The position numbers were made by a program, and so were the translations under genes. A stretch of 64,000 bases of DNA from Ignavibacteria bacterium. Its GTDB lineage: Bacteria > Bacteroidota > Ignavibacteria > Kapaibacteriales > UBA4661. Below, in pieces: positions 1 to 9,756 of this stretch; position 1 is the stretch's first letter, and the number at the start of each line of letters is the position of its first letter. Under the pieces are notes generated by a model, which was not told the DNA's origin, searched no databases, and saw only the letters and a list, made by a program, of their open reading frames with translations. The stretch lies in the NCBI GenBank assembly GCA_014654705.1, contig JACVZY010000051.1:248001-312000 (forward strand), given 5' to 3'.

Positions 1-147
1 ACCGTTTTCAGCCTTGACGGCTGCATCGAAGGCGTATTGAGGTCCAATTTCAATACCAACCTGATGTGTCCAGCGACCGGTTTGTGCAAAGGCGGTGCCG
101 CAAAAGCAGCAAATACCAACAAAACATAGAAGAAAAATGCGTTGCAT
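1..147 (-). CDS. Secreted or outer-membrane protein, N-terminal part only
   Basis: Reading the minus strand from the ATG at 147 gives 49 codons that stay open to the window edge, so only the N-terminus is present. The first 22 residues are a clear Sec signal peptide: a charged start (MQR), a hydrophobic Cys/Phe-rich core and a GTAFA-QT cleavage site. The mature part begins TGRWTHQVGIEIGPQYAF, which resembles the first strands of small outer-membrane beta-barrel proteins of Bacteroidota. That assignment is inference from very little sequence. It lies downstream of nuoG on the same strand, 61 bp after its stop, and may share its transcript. Confidence 0.6.
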   Translation of the reverse strand, partial: MQRIFLLCFVGICCFCGTAFAQTGRWTHQVGIEIGPQYAFDAAVKAENG

Positions 148-208
148 ATAGAAACTCTCAAAAAAGTGAATGGTGAAAAAGCAAAGTGATTAGGCAAATA
201 AGCAACAA

Positions 209-1993
209 TCAGTTTGGTTTTAGTGTATGGGATTCATATTCAAATACTTCAGCAAATTCTTTCTCTGCCTCACCCGAAACCACGCCTTTGCGCTCATCCA
301 GAAGCCCGTAGCTCATTCCGTTAAAGAATGGTACATTGTCGGCAATATCCTCGAACACATCTTCCGATGCGCGGTAGCGCCAAGCGTCCGATGCTCCGCC
401 CATTTCCTTTGCAAGCGTGGTGATAACGCGCCAGCTTTGGCGGCAACTGCGGCGCTCGCCTTGTGTCCAACGGTCGTTGTGAGCACCAAATTTGTCGAGG
501 CGGCTCATTTTCATGCCCATTCTGCGCTCGTTCTCGGTGGTAACGATAAACGGTTCAACGTGTTGAACGCGGTTTTGGAAGTTTGTGTATGTCCCTTCCA
601 ATTCTGCATAGGTAGCTGCGGCAAAGACCACGTGAGCTTTCTTTGCTGTCTCGGTGTGGTTCGCGGCATGAACAATCAAGACCGTGAGTTTGTCCAGTGC
701 TGCGGAGAGTTCGGGAGAAAGTGCGGCAATGTCTTCTTCCATCACGTAGAGTGCTTTGATAGCGCCGGACGTGATTTTTGCGGCAAGTTCTTTAGCCGAA
801 ACACCGCCCGAAGCGGGCTTTACGCCGACTTCCAAAGCACCGATGCTATTGGGGGTCATATCGCTGCGGCGCAAGTAATCATCGCCAAAAGATGCGTCTT
901 CGTGGCGGAAGAAATCAAGATTGGGTGTATTGAGAACTTCTTTTGCAAATCGGGCAAGTGCGAAGTTGTCTTCGTTGGTCGCTTTTGCCGAGCCGATAAC
1001 CGCGATTTCACTTGCTTTCACGGATTTGAGCAGTTCTGCTGCTTTTGCGCTTGCAGCGTCCCATTCTGTTTCCACCAAATCACCGCCCGTGCGCACGAGT
1101 GGCTTTACGACACGACCTTCGTTGACAAATTTGTATTGCGTCAGCCGTCCGTGATCACACATCCAGTATTGATTTACGTCTAGATTGGTATTCGGCTCAA
1201 GGCGCAAAATCTCGTTGTTGCGGCTTCCTGCCTGCGCATTACAGCCACGAGCACATCCGGTGCAAATAGTTTCATTGAACGACATATCCCAGACGCGAGC
1301 TTTGAAGCGGAAGTCTTGGCTGGTGAGCGCACCGACGGGGCAAATCTCAATAACGTTCATTGAGTACGGGCTGTCGAACTCTGTGCCGGGGAAGGTTTCA
1401 ATCGTAACATGGTCGCCTCTGTCCACGAAAGTCAAGACGGGCTGTTTTGCTTCTTCCTTTGCATAGCGGATGCAGCGCGAACAGGATATGCAGCGCTCAC
1501 CGTCGAAAAGAACGTTCGGACCAAGTGGGACGCGCTTATCTTTGTGATTCTTGCGTTCATCGAAGCGGCTTTCGCCTTTGGAGTGTTTGTAGCCGTATTC
1601 TTGGAGTTTGCACTGCCCAGCTTCATCGCAAATCGGACAATCAAGCGGGTGATTGATAAGCAAAAATTCCATCACCGCTTCCTGCGCAGGCTTTACTTTT
1701 TCGTGATTCAGCCGGACGACCATACCCTCGGTTACTTGAGTAGCGCACGCTATCTGGAGTTTGGGCATGAACATAATAATCGGTTTTCCTGCATCGTCCA
1801 GTGCCGAGGTGCGGTCGGGGTTCATCTTGGGCATTCCCACATCCACAAGGCACATACGGCAGTTACCCGCCACCGACAGCGACGGATGCCAGCAAAAGTG
1901 CGGTACGTCAAGACCGTGTTCCGTTGCGGCTTGAATGATAGTTTGTCCGGGTTTTGCTTCGATGGTGCGGTCGTCTATGGTAAAGGTCGGCAT
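209..1993 (-). CDS. nuoG: NADH-quinone oxidoreductase subunit G (complex I, iron-sulfur subunit)
   Basis: This is the large iron-sulfur subunit of respiratory complex I, which carries electrons from the NADH-oxidising tip towards quinone. The 594-residue protein shows an N-terminal 2Fe-2S ferredoxin domain (cysteines in HFCWHPSL and GNCRMC), the His-ligated cluster segment ([14 protein letters not shown]), a 4Fe-4S pair ([13 protein letters not shown]) and then the first cluster of the molybdopterin-oxidoreductase-like domain (CTGCARGCN). The last 300 residues are the degenerate molybdopterin-like domain and are short compared with the enterobacterial protein. A TTG lies 15 bp upstream in frame, but the ATG at 1993 directly precedes the conserved [12 protein letters not shown] start of the domain and is preferred. 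No other nuo gene is visible nearby; nuoG is first in its minus-strand transcript. Confidence 0.93.
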   Translation of the reverse strand: MPTFTIDDRTIEAKPGQTIIQAATEHGLDVPHFCWHPSLSVAGNCRMCLVDVGMPKMNPDRTSALDDAGKPIIMFMPKLQIACATQVTEGMVVRLNHEKVKPAQEAVMEFLLINHPLDCPICDEAGQCKLQEYGYKHSKGESRFDERKNHKDKRVPLGPNVLFDGERCISCSRCIRYAKEEAKQPVLTFVDRGDHVTIETFPGTEFDSPYSMNVIEICPVGALTSQDFRFKARVWDMSFNETICTGCARGCNAQAGSRNNEILRLEPNTNLDVNQYWMCDHGRLTQYKFVNEGRVVKPLVRTGGDLVETEWDAASAKAAELLKSVKASEIAVIGSAKATNEDNFALARFAKEVLNTPNLDFFRHEDASFGDDYLRRSDMTPNSIGALEVGVKPASGGVSAKELAAKITSGAIKALYVMEEDIAALSPELSAALDKLTVLIVHAANHTETAKKAHVVFAAATYAELEGTYTNFQNRVQHVEPFIVTTENERRMGMKMSRLDKFGAHNDRWTQGERRSCRQSWRVITTLAKEMGGASDAWRYRASEDVFEDIADNVPFFNGMSYGLLDERKGVVSGEAEKEFAEVFEYESHTLKPN

Positions 1994-2112
1994 AGTGAAT
2001 ACTCGCAAGGCAAAGTGGGTTATGAAGTAATGTTTTGTTTCTCAGGTCGTAGTGAACGGTTTGTTCACACTTTTCAGGTGGTCGCGGCGTGTAGGCTGCG
2101 AAAATTGCAATT

Positions 2113-2145
2113 CTAAGATAGCAAGAATACGCCGAAATACACAAA
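2113..2145 (-). promoter_or_regulatory. Candidate Bacteroidota-type promoter for nuoG
   Basis: On the minus strand TTTG is followed after 21 bp by TATCTTAG, a 7 of 8 match to the TAnnTTTG element. It lies about 120 bp upstream of the nuoG start in the region shared with the divergent aspS. Pattern match only. Confidence 0.35.
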
Positions 2146-2319
2146 AAAAGTTCCCGTCATCGCAACAAAACGTGAATTTTTAAGAGAACAATAACGAGGA
2201 AACAGGCTATGGAGCGAATACATTTATGTAACCGTAAATGCCGATGCAATATCTGAGTGACACGCACAGAAGAAAAACGCACGTTCTTGCGTCCTGATGT
2301 GCGAGAAAACCGCGTTCTT

Positions 2320-2349
2320 TTTGCATTTTTCCGTACATTTATAGTCTTG
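2320..2349 (+). promoter_or_regulatory. Candidate promoter for aspS
   Basis: TTTG at 2320-2323 is followed after 18 bp by TAGTCTTG (2342-2349), a 7 of 8 match to TAnnTTTG. Transcription would begin near 2355, which supports the ATG at 2396 over the upstream ATG at 2357. The rest of 1994-2395, between the divergent nuoG and aspS genes, shows no gene. Confidence 0.35.
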
Positions 2350-2395
2350 TACAAAAATGAATACAAATTTTCTTATCACAACCGAAGGTTTTACC

Positions 2396-4168
2396 ATGAG
2401 TTTTTGGAAACGCACTGTTGATTGCGGTTTGCTTCGTGCCGAGAATGTTGGGCATGAAGTAGTGTTAAACGGCTGGATAGCGCGTGTGCGCGACCTTGGC
2501 GGCTTGATTTTTATGGATGTGCGCGACCGATACGGCATGACGCAGGTCGTCGTCATCCCCGAAACAGACGCACGAGTAACGGCAACCGCACGGGAGCTAG
2601 GAGCAGAATACGTCGTTGCCGTGAAAGGCATAGTTCGCACACGCGAAAGTATCAATCCGAATATGCCGACGGGTGATATTGAAATTTTGGCGAGCGATAT
2701 TCAAATTATTAATCGTGCCGAACTCCCGCCTTTTGAGATTGTGGAAGGCTCAGAAGCAGGCGAAGACTTACGTCTGACCTATCGCTATCTTGATTTGCGG
2801 CGTGCCGATTTGCAGCGCAATTTTATTGTGCGCAATCACCTCTACCGCATCACGCATGAATACTTTGCCGAGCACAGTTTCCTTGAAATCGAAACGCCAA
2901 CTCTGACAAAATCTACACCCGAAGGTGCGCGGGACTTCCTTGTGCCGAGCCGCCTGCACAAAGGCAAGTTTTATGCGCTGCCCCAATCGCCGCAGCTTTT
3001 CAAGCAGCTACTCATGGTCTCAGGTTTTGACCGCTATATGCAAATCGTGAAATGCTTCCGCGACGAGGATTTACGTGCCGACCGCCAGCCTGAATTTACG
3101 CAGATAGACGTGGAAATGTCGTTTATTGACCAAGACGATGTGCTGGCACTTATTGAGGGCTTGATTGCTCGTTTGTGGAAGGAAATTCTGGACGTGGACG
3201 TTCCCACGCCGTTTCGCCGCATGAGCTTTAATGAGGCATTGACGCGCTATGGCAGCGACAAACCCGATTTGCGCTTCGGTATGCACCTCTCGACCGTAAC
3301 TGACATTGTGAAGGACAGCACCTTCAGCGTGTTCACCGATGCTATCGCTGCGGGTGGTATTGTTGCTTGTCTGAACGCGGAAGGTTGTGCGGAATACTCA
3401 CGCAAGACACTGGACGAACTCACGGAATTTGCGAAGAAATATGGCGCAAAGGGTCTGGCTTGGATGAAGTTCACGCCCGAAGGTGTGAATTCTCCGATTG
3501 CGAAGTTTTTCACGGAAGCACAAATTGCTGCCATTAAGGAAACATCCGGCGCTAAAGACGGCGATTTGTTGCTTTTTGGTGTAGGCGAGTTTGAGCGGAC
3601 ATACACGATTTTGGGTGCGTTGCGCACGGAAATTGCCCGCCGTCAGGGTATTTTGGATGCTGTGAAGCACGTCTATTCGTTCCATTGGGTGCTGGATTTC
3701 CCGCTTTTGGAGTATTCCGACGAGGACAAACGCTATATTGCGCGGCATCACCCCTTTACCTCGCCCATGCACGAGGATATTCCGCTTCTGGACACAAAAC
3801 CCGAAGCCGCAAGAGCCATTGCGCACGACCTCGTTATCAACGGCTACGAAGCAGGTGGCGGCAGCATTCGTATTCATCAGAATCCTGTGCAGCAGCGTAT
3901 GTTTGAACTGCTTGGAATTGGGCGCGAGGAAGCACAAGCAAAATTCGGCTTTTTGCTGGATGCGCTTAAATACGGCGCTCCGCCGCACGGTGGCATTGCG
4001 CTTGGCGTTGATCGCCTCACGATGCTGCTTGCCGGAACGACGAATATACGCGACGTTATCGCCTTCCCCAAGACCGCAAGCGGGCTGTCGCTGATGGATA
4101 ATTGTCCTTCGGAAGTAGCCGATAAGCAGCTTACCGAAGTCGGTGTTGCACTTGCGGTAAAAAAATAA
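2396..4168 (+). CDS. aspS: Aspartyl-tRNA synthetase (class II)
   Basis: It charges tRNA-Asp with aspartate in the cytoplasm. The 590-residue length is normal for the bacterial type, which carries an extra GAD domain. The N-terminal OB-fold anticodon-binding domain (GWIARVRDLGGLIFMDVRD) is followed by class II motif 1 (EIETPTLTKSTPEGARDF), motif 2 (FRDEDLRADRQPEFTQIDVE) and motif 3 near the C-terminus (GIALGVDRLTMLLAG). The GAD insert is around residues 290-400. I chose the ATG at 2396 because GAAGG lies 7 bp upstream and the family begins here; an in-frame ATG at 2357 adds 13 unconserved residues. Whether the enzyme also charges tRNA-Asn cannot be decided from this sequence. Confidence 0.97.
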   Translation: MSFWKRTVDCGLLRAENVGHEVVLNGWIARVRDLGGLIFMDVRDRYGMTQVVVIPETDARVTATARELGAEYVVAVKGIVRTRESINPNMPTGDIEILASDIQIINRAELPPFEIVEGSEAGEDLRLTYRYLDLRRADLQRNFIVRNHLYRITHEYFAEHSFLEIETPTLTKSTPEGARDFLVPSRLHKGKFYALPQSPQLFKQLLMVSGFDRYMQIVKCFRDEDLRADRQPEFTQIDVEMSFIDQDDVLALIEGLIARLWKEILDVDVPTPFRRMSFNEALTRYGSDKPDLRFGMHLSTVTDIVKDSTFSVFTDAIAAGGIVACLNAEGCAEYSRKTLDELTEFAKKYGAKGLAWMKFTPEGVNSPIAKFFTEAQIAAIKETSGAKDGDLLLFGVGEFERTYTILGALRTEIARRQGILDAVKHVYSFHWVLDFPLLEYSDEDKRYIARHHPFTSPMHEDIPLLDTKPEAARAIAHDLVINGYEAGGGSIRIHQNPVQQRMFELLGIGREEAQAKFGFLLDALKYGAPPHGGIALGVDRLTMLLAGTTNIRDVIAFPKTASGLSLMDNCPSEVADKQLTEVGVALAVKK

Positions 4169-4231
4169 TCTTCTTTCTTGCATACTTTACACCTGCACAC
4201 TTTGCACTTGCACACCCAAAAACACTTTTCT

Positions 4232-5734
4232 ATGGTTTATTCTTTGCGCTCATTGTGGTTGCGAAGTACACTTTTATGCCTTCTTGGAGCATTTTGTTGT
4301 ACGGAAGAAGCTATTGCCCAAAAGAAGCGTACTTCCAAGCCAACGTCCCTCCCCATACCCAAGCCAACGGCGAATTATGCTGAGCGAAAAGATTCGCTGG
4401 AAAAACTCGCCAAGCCTGTGGTGGAACGCCTTGCAGTGATTCCTCCCGAAGACCATCTGGAGCGGGCAAAGGCAATGTTCACTCTTTTACGCCTAGAGCA
4501 ATACAACGCTCTTGTGAAAAACTTTGACACGACTATTGCGGGTCTGAAAGCGCCGCAGTTGGAGATACTGTGGTTCCGCGCCAGCAATATTGTGGGTGAT
4601 TTTCGCGGTGTGAAGCAAGTGTCAAGTGAACGTGTGGCTATCGGTGATGTGGTAACATTGGAAGCGCAATTTCAACATTCCGATTTGGATATTACGTTTT
4701 CGTTTAACGACAAGCACAAGGTCATTCGGTTCGCATACAGCCAAGCAAAGGCAAAATACGCTCTGCCGGACTATGCAGCGCCGGAGGATATCGAAGAACA
4801 AGCTGTCACAGTTACAACAGGCAAATTTGCAATGCCCGGATTGCTTGCTCTTCCTGCCAGCGTAAAGCAAACGCCCTCTAAGCGTGTTCCCGTTGCATTG
4901 CTCTTGCACGACCAAGGACCGCAGGACAAAGACCGCACAGACGGCGGTTATAAGCTCAGTAAAGATTTGGCGCTCGGCTTAGGGAAACAAGGCATCGCAA
5001 GCGTGCGCTACGACAAACGTATCCGTCTTTATCAACTCAGCGCCGATGAAGTAGAACGTTATACCGTACAGGAAGAAACCATTGCCGACGCAGCTTCGGC
5101 ACTAGAGTTGATACGTTCCCTCGCCCGAACGCTACCGCTTGATACGACCAAAATTATCATTATTGCTCCAACGCTTGCGGCAATGGTTCTGCCACGCATT
5201 GTGCGGATAGATTCCCTAAAGCATCCCTCTGCGCCGCGAATTGCAGGCGCGATAACGCTGGGATTAAATTATCTCAAGCTGTACGAACTCATGATGCCAC
5301 GGTTTGAACACTTTTTTGCCAAAGACGGCTTGACGGTGGATGAAACAAAGCAACAAGCAAGTATCAAGCGCCGAATTGAAGCGGTGGAAAGCCCGAAGCT
5401 GAGTCTCAAAACATCCGTGTACGACCTTCCCTACGGGATTCCGGCAAGTTACTGGATTGATTTGCGCTCCTATAACCACGTCGAAGCAATCAGCAAGCTC
5501 ACGCTGCCTTTGCTCATGCTGCACGGAGAGCAAGATCACGATGTAGATTTTGCGGGCAATGCTCTTCCATGGAAGGAGAAACTTGCCGGAAAAGCGTCCG
5601 TAGAATGGAAAGCGTACCCGAACCTATTTCATTTTTTTGCCGTCGGCAATGGCTCCTTGCGCGATTACACCCGCCCGGGCAATGTGGCTGCGGAAGTGGT
5701 AAACGATATTGCACAATGGATACAAAAACGCTAA
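4232..5734 (+). CDS. Exported alpha/beta-hydrolase-fold protein, probably non-catalytic
   Basis: The 500-residue protein starts with a signal peptide (LLCLLGAFCCTEEAIAQ). A DUF3887-like segment follows (around residues 85-165), then an alpha/beta-hydrolase domain resembling the family in which these two domains are joined. The strand and oxyanion region reads ALLLHDQGPQDKDRTDGG (about residue 222 on). The acid (LMLHGEQDHDV, Asp about 435) and the histidine (PNLFHFF, His about 467) are present. However, the nucleophile elbow, normally G-H-S-L-G-G, reads A-P-T-L-A-A (about residues 312-317), so the serine is replaced by threonine and the glycines by alanines. It may be a pseudoenzyme. It starts 63 bp after aspS. 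The first ATG after a run of short TGCACAC-like repeats (4180-4215) was chosen. Confidence 0.75.
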   Translation: MVYSLRSLWLRSTLLCLLGAFCCTEEAIAQKKRTSKPTSLPIPKPTANYAERKDSLEKLAKPVVERLAVIPPEDHLERAKAMFTLLRLEQYNALVKNFDTTIAGLKAPQLEILWFRASNIVGDFRGVKQVSSERVAIGDVVTLEAQFQHSDLDITFSFNDKHKVIRFAYSQAKAKYALPDYAAPEDIEEQAVTVTTGKFAMPGLLALPASVKQTPSKRVPVALLLHDQGPQDKDRTDGGYKLSKDLALGLGKQGIASVRYDKRIRLYQLSADEVERYTVQEETIADAASALELIRSLARTLPLDTTKIIIIAPTLAAMVLPRIVRIDSLKHPSAPRIAGAITLGLNYLKLYELMMPRFEHFFAKDGLTVDETKQQASIKRRIEAVESPKLSLKTSVYDLPYGIPASYWIDLRSYNHVEAISKLTLPLLMLHGEQDHDVDFAGNALPWKEKLAGKASVEWKAYPNLFHFFAVGNGSLRDYTRPGNVAAEVVNDIAQWIQKR

Positions 5735-5826
5735 TTTTGCGGGTGAATCGTTCATAGATTCAGGGCGCTATATTCTAGTGCCAGTTAAGTTCACAACCTA
5801 TCTCACTTTTTAGGAGTGTGTTTATT

Positions 5827-6645
5827 ATGAGTTCTTTTGGAAATTCTCGCAACAGCAACCAACAATTCCGCCAAACACCACGCTATAATGTTCCCTACAA
5901 GACCAGTAATCCTGCGCTTTCCGAGCGACGCTTCGCAGAACGCACATGGGACGGTGTGGGTGAGCGAATGACGCTGGAAGGCACAGCGAACAAAGTTGGT
6001 ATTTTGCTTCTTTTGTGCTTGGTCTCTGCGCTTTTTACGTGGAGCCAAGTCGGTATCACCAGTGGTGGTGAGGTCTATGGTGTGGGCGGCTGGCTGGTGG
6101 GTGGTGCGATTGGTGGCTTCATTGTTGCTCTCGTTACAACCTTCAAGCCCGAATGGTCAGGCGTAACAGCACCTTTGTATGCGCTGTTGGAGGGTTTGTT
6201 TATCGGCGGCTTCTCGGCGCTTTTGGAAATGCGCTATCCCGGTATTGCCGTTCAAGCAGCAGGCTTAACGTTTGGTGTTTTTATTTCCCTTTTGCTGGCA
6301 TACAAGACCCGCCTTATTCGCGTTACCGAGACCTTTCGTTCCGGTTTAATTGTTGCTATGATGGGTTTGGGCTTAGTGTATTTGGTCGGCTTTTTGCTCC
6401 GGATGTTTAGCGGCTATCAACTACCGTTCTTCCAAGGTGGTATTATCGGTATTGGTTTCAGCCTTGTGGTGGTAGCCATCGCAGCCGCAAATTTGCTCAT
6501 GGATTTTGATTTCATCGAAGCCGCAGCTGAGGAAGGCGCTCCCAAATACATGGAATGGTACGGCGCATTTGGGCTGATGGTAACGTTGGTCTGGCTTTAT
6601 ATTGAGATTTTGCGTCTCTTGGCAAAGCTCAGAAGCGACGATTAA
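5827..6645 (+). CDS. Bax inhibitor-1 / YccA family membrane protein
   Basis: A 272-residue integral membrane protein. About 50 polar residues at the N-terminus (LSERRFAERTWDGVGERMTLEG, a segment typical of the bacterial family) precede seven predicted hydrophobic segments, among them ILLLLCLVSALFTW, GGAIGGFIVALVTTF and LYALLEGLFIGGFSALLEM, and an acidic helix near the end (DFDFIEAAAEEGAPKYMEWY) that matches the family signature. Family members are implicated in ion or calcium leak and stress tolerance; the substrate here is unknown. AGGAG at 5812-5816, 10 bp upstream, supports the ATG at 5827. It stands alone, followed by its own terminator. Confidence 0.9.
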   Translation: MSSFGNSRNSNQQFRQTPRYNVPYKTSNPALSERRFAERTWDGVGERMTLEGTANKVGILLLLCLVSALFTWSQVGITSGGEVYGVGGWLVGGAIGGFIVALVTTFKPEWSGVTAPLYALLEGLFIGGFSALLEMRYPGIAVQAAGLTFGVFISLLLAYKTRLIRVTETFRSGLIVAMMGLGLVYLVGFLLRMFSGYQLPFFQGGIIGIGFSLVVVAIAAANLLMDFDFIEAAAEEGAPKYMEWYGAFGLMVTLVWLYIEILRLLAKLRSDD

Positions 6646-6672
6646 GTATTGGCAAATTGATGAAGAACTATA

Positions 6673-6710
6673 AACGAGAGTTTGATGTATCGTCAGGCTC
6701 TCGTTTTTTT
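6673..6710 (+). terminator. Rho-independent terminator after the BI-1 gene
   Basis: AACGAGAG (6673-6680) pairs with CTCTCGTT (6698-6705), with a 17-nt loop, and a run of T follows to 6710. It lies 28 bp after the BI-1 stop codon. Confidence 0.8.
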
Positions 6711-6848
6711 ATGGAGCTGTGCCGTACAATTCAAAGTGAATAAAATCCGTAGAAACATAGATATAGCCGTAAAGACACGCAAAAAAATTCCCGACTACCG
6801 TGAAACAAAATGATGTGTGCTGCGTTCAATTTCCCAGAGACAAAATTT

Positions 6849-6878
6849 TTGCTTTTTGTCCTTCCTCTTGAATACAAT
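6849..6878 (+). promoter_or_regulatory. Weak candidate promoter for the tolC-hlyD-ABC set
   Basis: TTGCTT, an 18-bp spacer and TACAAT lie 34 bp before the chosen start of the TolC-type gene. Pattern match only. Confidence 0.25.
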
Positions 6879-6911
6879 AATCTTTTTTATCAATGTTTCA
6901 CGGATGACGTT

Positions 6912-8297
6912 ATGAAAACTTTTCAACTCTTTTTGTTGGCGTGTTGCTGTTTTGCCTTTGGAATGAATCATCATGCTTCGGCACAACAAGTAGCGGGTGG
7001 CTCGGCAGTGCGCACAATGACCCTTGAGGAATGTCTTAAGATTGCTGCGGGAGATAATTTGGATGTGCAAAGTGCGTTGGCGCGTATTAACGGCGCTGCT
7101 GCTGATCTTAAGGCTGCTCAGGGGCAGTATTTACCGACAGCTAATGGTTCTGTGGGCTATGGACGCTCTATTCCTCTGAGCGGTACACAAACAACATTCC
7201 TTGGTGGTATTCCAATTACTCAGGAAGTGCAGCAAGAGCGTCTGAATTCTTTCAGTGCAAGTCTTAACATTGGCTATACTGCATTTGATTTCTTTCAGCG
7301 AGAAAACACAATTAGCCAACGTACGCATACATACGAGGCAGTCAATCAAAATGTTATCATTGCTCGCCAGCGTGCTTTGGCAAATGTCCGCTCGCAATAC
7401 ATTGGTGTGCTTCGTGCAAAGCAGGTCGTAAATGTTCGTCGCGAAGACTTAGAGGTTGGAAAAAAACAGTTGGATCGGATTAAGGCACAGCGCGATGCGG
7501 GTGTTGTTGCTGTGGCAGCTGTATTTGCGCAGGAAGCAGATTTGGGAACACGTGAACTGAATCTTGCACAGGCAGAAAATGATTTGGAAACGGCAAAAGG
7601 TACGCTTTTAACCACACTTGGTATGAATCCTGGTCTTTCCGTTGACATGACCGATACTGGCATTTCGACTGATATCAAGGTAGAGGATATTGCTTCGTTT
7701 CGTGCCATGTATAACAACTACAAAGCAGTTCTCGACCAAGCATTAAGCAAGCGTGTTGACCGTAGCGCTGCTCAGGAGACAGTCAAAGCAAGTGAAGCAG
7801 GTTTAGCCGCTGCAAAAGCAAGTTATTTCCCAACCATAGGGCTTGGTGCTGGTTGGAGTTGGGGAAATTATCAAATCGGTGGATTTGAAAATTCACGTCC
7901 GTTTGTTGGTGCTAATATTAGCTTTAACATTTTTGATGCCTTCCAGCGTGAGCAAGGCGTACAAAATACGCAAGTACAATTCTCACAGAACCAAATCCAA
8001 CTTCGTCAAGCCGAGCAACGCATTGCTGCTGATGTTCAGAATGCCTTTATTCAGTTGAATGCAAGCGAAAAAAACATCGACATCACTGCCCGTGGACTCA
8101 AAGCCGCGCAGCAAAACTTTGATGCTGCTGAAGAGCGCTTCAAAGTTGGTGCAGCGAACATCCTCGACCTTACCACAGCTAACGGCAACTTGGCAACCGC
8201 AAAGATCAATCGTATCAACGCACTCTACAACTACATCGCCGCCCAGTATCAAATGAAATTTGCGTTGGGAATACTGGACGAAGGGGAAGTAAAATAA
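6912..8297 (+). CDS. TolC-family outer-membrane efflux protein
   Basis: The outer-membrane channel of a tripartite export system. After a signal peptide (FQLFLLACCCFAFGMNHHASAQ) the 461-residue protein has two OEP repeats, each with long helices and heptad-like stretches. The first begins MTLEECLKIAAGDNLDVQSA, the usual TolC opening; the second includes SYFPTIGLGAGWSWGNY and ends with the typical IYNY/LYNYIAAQYQMKFALG segment. The start at 6912 was chosen because the residues encoded before it are not conserved and the signal peptide begins there. It is the first of three co-directional genes with an adaptor (104 bp downstream) and an ATPase. Confidence 0.92.
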   Translation: MKTFQLFLLACCCFAFGMNHHASAQQVAGGSAVRTMTLEECLKIAAGDNLDVQSALARINGAAADLKAAQGQYLPTANGSVGYGRSIPLSGTQTTFLGGIPITQEVQQERLNSFSASLNIGYTAFDFFQRENTISQRTHTYEAVNQNVIIARQRALANVRSQYIGVLRAKQVVNVRREDLEVGKKQLDRIKAQRDAGVVAVAAVFAQEADLGTRELNLAQAENDLETAKGTLLTTLGMNPGLSVDMTDTGISTDIKVEDIASFRAMYNNYKAVLDQALSKRVDRSAAQETVKASEAGLAAAKASYFPTIGLGAGWSWGNYQIGGFENSRPFVGANISFNIFDAFQREQGVQNTQVQFSQNQIQLRQAEQRIAADVQNAFIQLNASEKNIDITARGLKAAQQNFDAAEERFKVGAANILDLTTANGNLATAKINRINALYNYIAAQYQMKFALGILDEGEVK

Positions 8298-8401
8298 ATC
8301 AGCATGGAACCGAAATACGCTGAAATATAGCAAGGACTTATACGTCGGGACTGAAATTAGAATATAAATCAATCAACAACACTTACGAAACGTACACTAT
8401 C

Positions 8402-9697
8402 ATGGCTAAGAAAAATAACAAACGGCGCAATATCATTTTGCTCATCATTGGGCTTGTCATCGTTGGCGGCGGCATTACGGCTGCTGTTCTGGGCAAAAGC
8501 GAAAAATCGGTTGAAGTAACGATTGAGCAAGTCGGGAAGCGCACTATCACACAGACCGTTTCGGCTACGGGAAAGATTCAGCCGGAAATTTTGGTTAAAA
8601 TTTCGTCCGAGGTGAGCGGCGAAATTATCAATTTGCCCGTTAAAGAAGGTGATACTGTTCGCAAAGGCGACCTTTTGGTAAAAATTCAACCTGACCTTGT
8701 GCAAGCACAATTAGAACAAGCCCGCTACGCAGCAGAATCCGCAAAGTCGCAAATCAATACCGTGCGCGCTGACCTGGAACGCGCAAAACTTGAGTTTGAA
8801 CGTATCAAAGGTTTGTACGAAAAGCAGTTTGCTTCCAAGGGTGAACTCGACCAAGCGACTGCCGCTCTTGCAAGTTTTCAAGCACGATTTGAAGGAAGCC
8901 AAAAAGATTATGAGCGTTCGCAAGCTGTCGTTCGCCAATCAAGCGTAACATCCGGACGCACAACAGTCTATGCTCCCAACAATGGTATCGTCGTTGCGCT
9001 GCCCGTCGAAAAAGGCGAAAAAGTGCTGGGAACAGCGCAATTTCAAGGCACGGAGATTATGCAAATTGCTGACCTTTCGATTATGAATGCCGAAATTGAC
9101 GTGGATGAAAACGACGTGGTTATGATTTCCGTCGGTGACACGGCTCGCATTCGTATTGACGCCTTCCCGAATCGTGTTTTTCGCGGTTATGTCTATCAAA
9201 TGGGTAATTCAGCGAAACGTGCTGCTACCGGTACGCAAGAGGAAGTTGTCAATTTTGCCATCAAGATTCGTCTGCTTGACACCGATGCACGCTTGCGTCC
9301 GGGAATGAGTTGTGATGTGGACATCGAAACGGAGACACGTCCAAATACCATCGCCGTGCCGCTTCAATCGGTAACTATCCGCAAGCCACAAGAAAAAGAA
9401 GGCGAAGGCGAGGCGCTTGCTGCTAATACCCAAAAGCAGGAAAGCGCGAAGAAAAAAGCTGCTGAGAGCGCTGTTAATAAGCCACCGCAAGTAGTTTTCA
9501 TCAAAGAGGAAAACAAGGCAAAAATGGTTCGCGTGGAAACAGGTATCAGCGACGGTGGGTATATTGAAATTCTCAACGGCGTGAAAGAAGGGCAGACAGT
9601 GATTAGCGGCAACTTCCGCGCTATTAGCAAGGAACTTGAGGACGGTACGCTCGTGAAAGTGGACTCGCTCGGCTCGAAAAAATTTAAGAAAAAATAG
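8402..9697 (+). CDS. HlyD/MacA-type periplasmic adaptor protein (membrane fusion protein)
   Basis: It bridges an inner-membrane transporter and the TolC channel. The 431-residue protein has an N-terminal membrane anchor (IILLIIGLVIVGGGITAAVLG), a first lipoyl half (VSGEIINLPVKEGDTVRKGDLLVKI), a coiled-coil hairpin (about residues 95-180), the second lipoyl half (VYAPNNGIVVALPVEKGEKV), a beta-barrel domain with the common RPGMSCDVDI segment, and a membrane-proximal domain ending GVKEGQTVISG. A charged Lys/Glu/Ala-rich insert (about residues 325-360) lies between the last two. This resembles MacA, which works with MacB-type ATPases. Confidence 0.92.
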   Translation: MAKKNNKRRNIILLIIGLVIVGGGITAAVLGKSEKSVEVTIEQVGKRTITQTVSATGKIQPEILVKISSEVSGEIINLPVKEGDTVRKGDLLVKIQPDLVQAQLEQARYAAESAKSQINTVRADLERAKLEFERIKGLYEKQFASKGELDQATAALASFQARFEGSQKDYERSQAVVRQSSVTSGRTTVYAPNNGIVVALPVEKGEKVLGTAQFQGTEIMQIADLSIMNAEIDVDENDVVMISVGDTARIRIDAFPNRVFRGYVYQMGNSAKRAATGTQEEVVNFAIKIRLLDTDARLRPGMSCDVDIETETRPNTIAVPLQSVTIRKPQEKEGEGEALAANTQKQESAKKKAAESAVNKPPQVVFIKEENKAKMVRVETGISDGGYIEILNGVKEGQTVISGNFRAISKELEDGTLVKVDSLGSKKFKKK

Positions 9698-9756
9698 GAA
9701 TCTACTTCGTTCCTACCGATTAACACGAAACTCTTTCACATTTTGATTTTTATCTT

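Noticed and set aside
227-2116. Long open frames on the plus strand opposite nuoG (and similar ones opposite other genes)
   Set aside because: They lie antisense to well-conserved proteins and show no family motif. They are by-products of codon use in the real genes.
4178-4231. His- and Leu-rich stretch before the hydrolase that looked like a his-operon leader peptide (HTLHLHTLHLHT)
   Set aside because: The frame starts at TTG, runs into the hydrolase without a stop, no terminator follows, and there are no histidine genes. It is a short imperfect DNA repeat in the leader.
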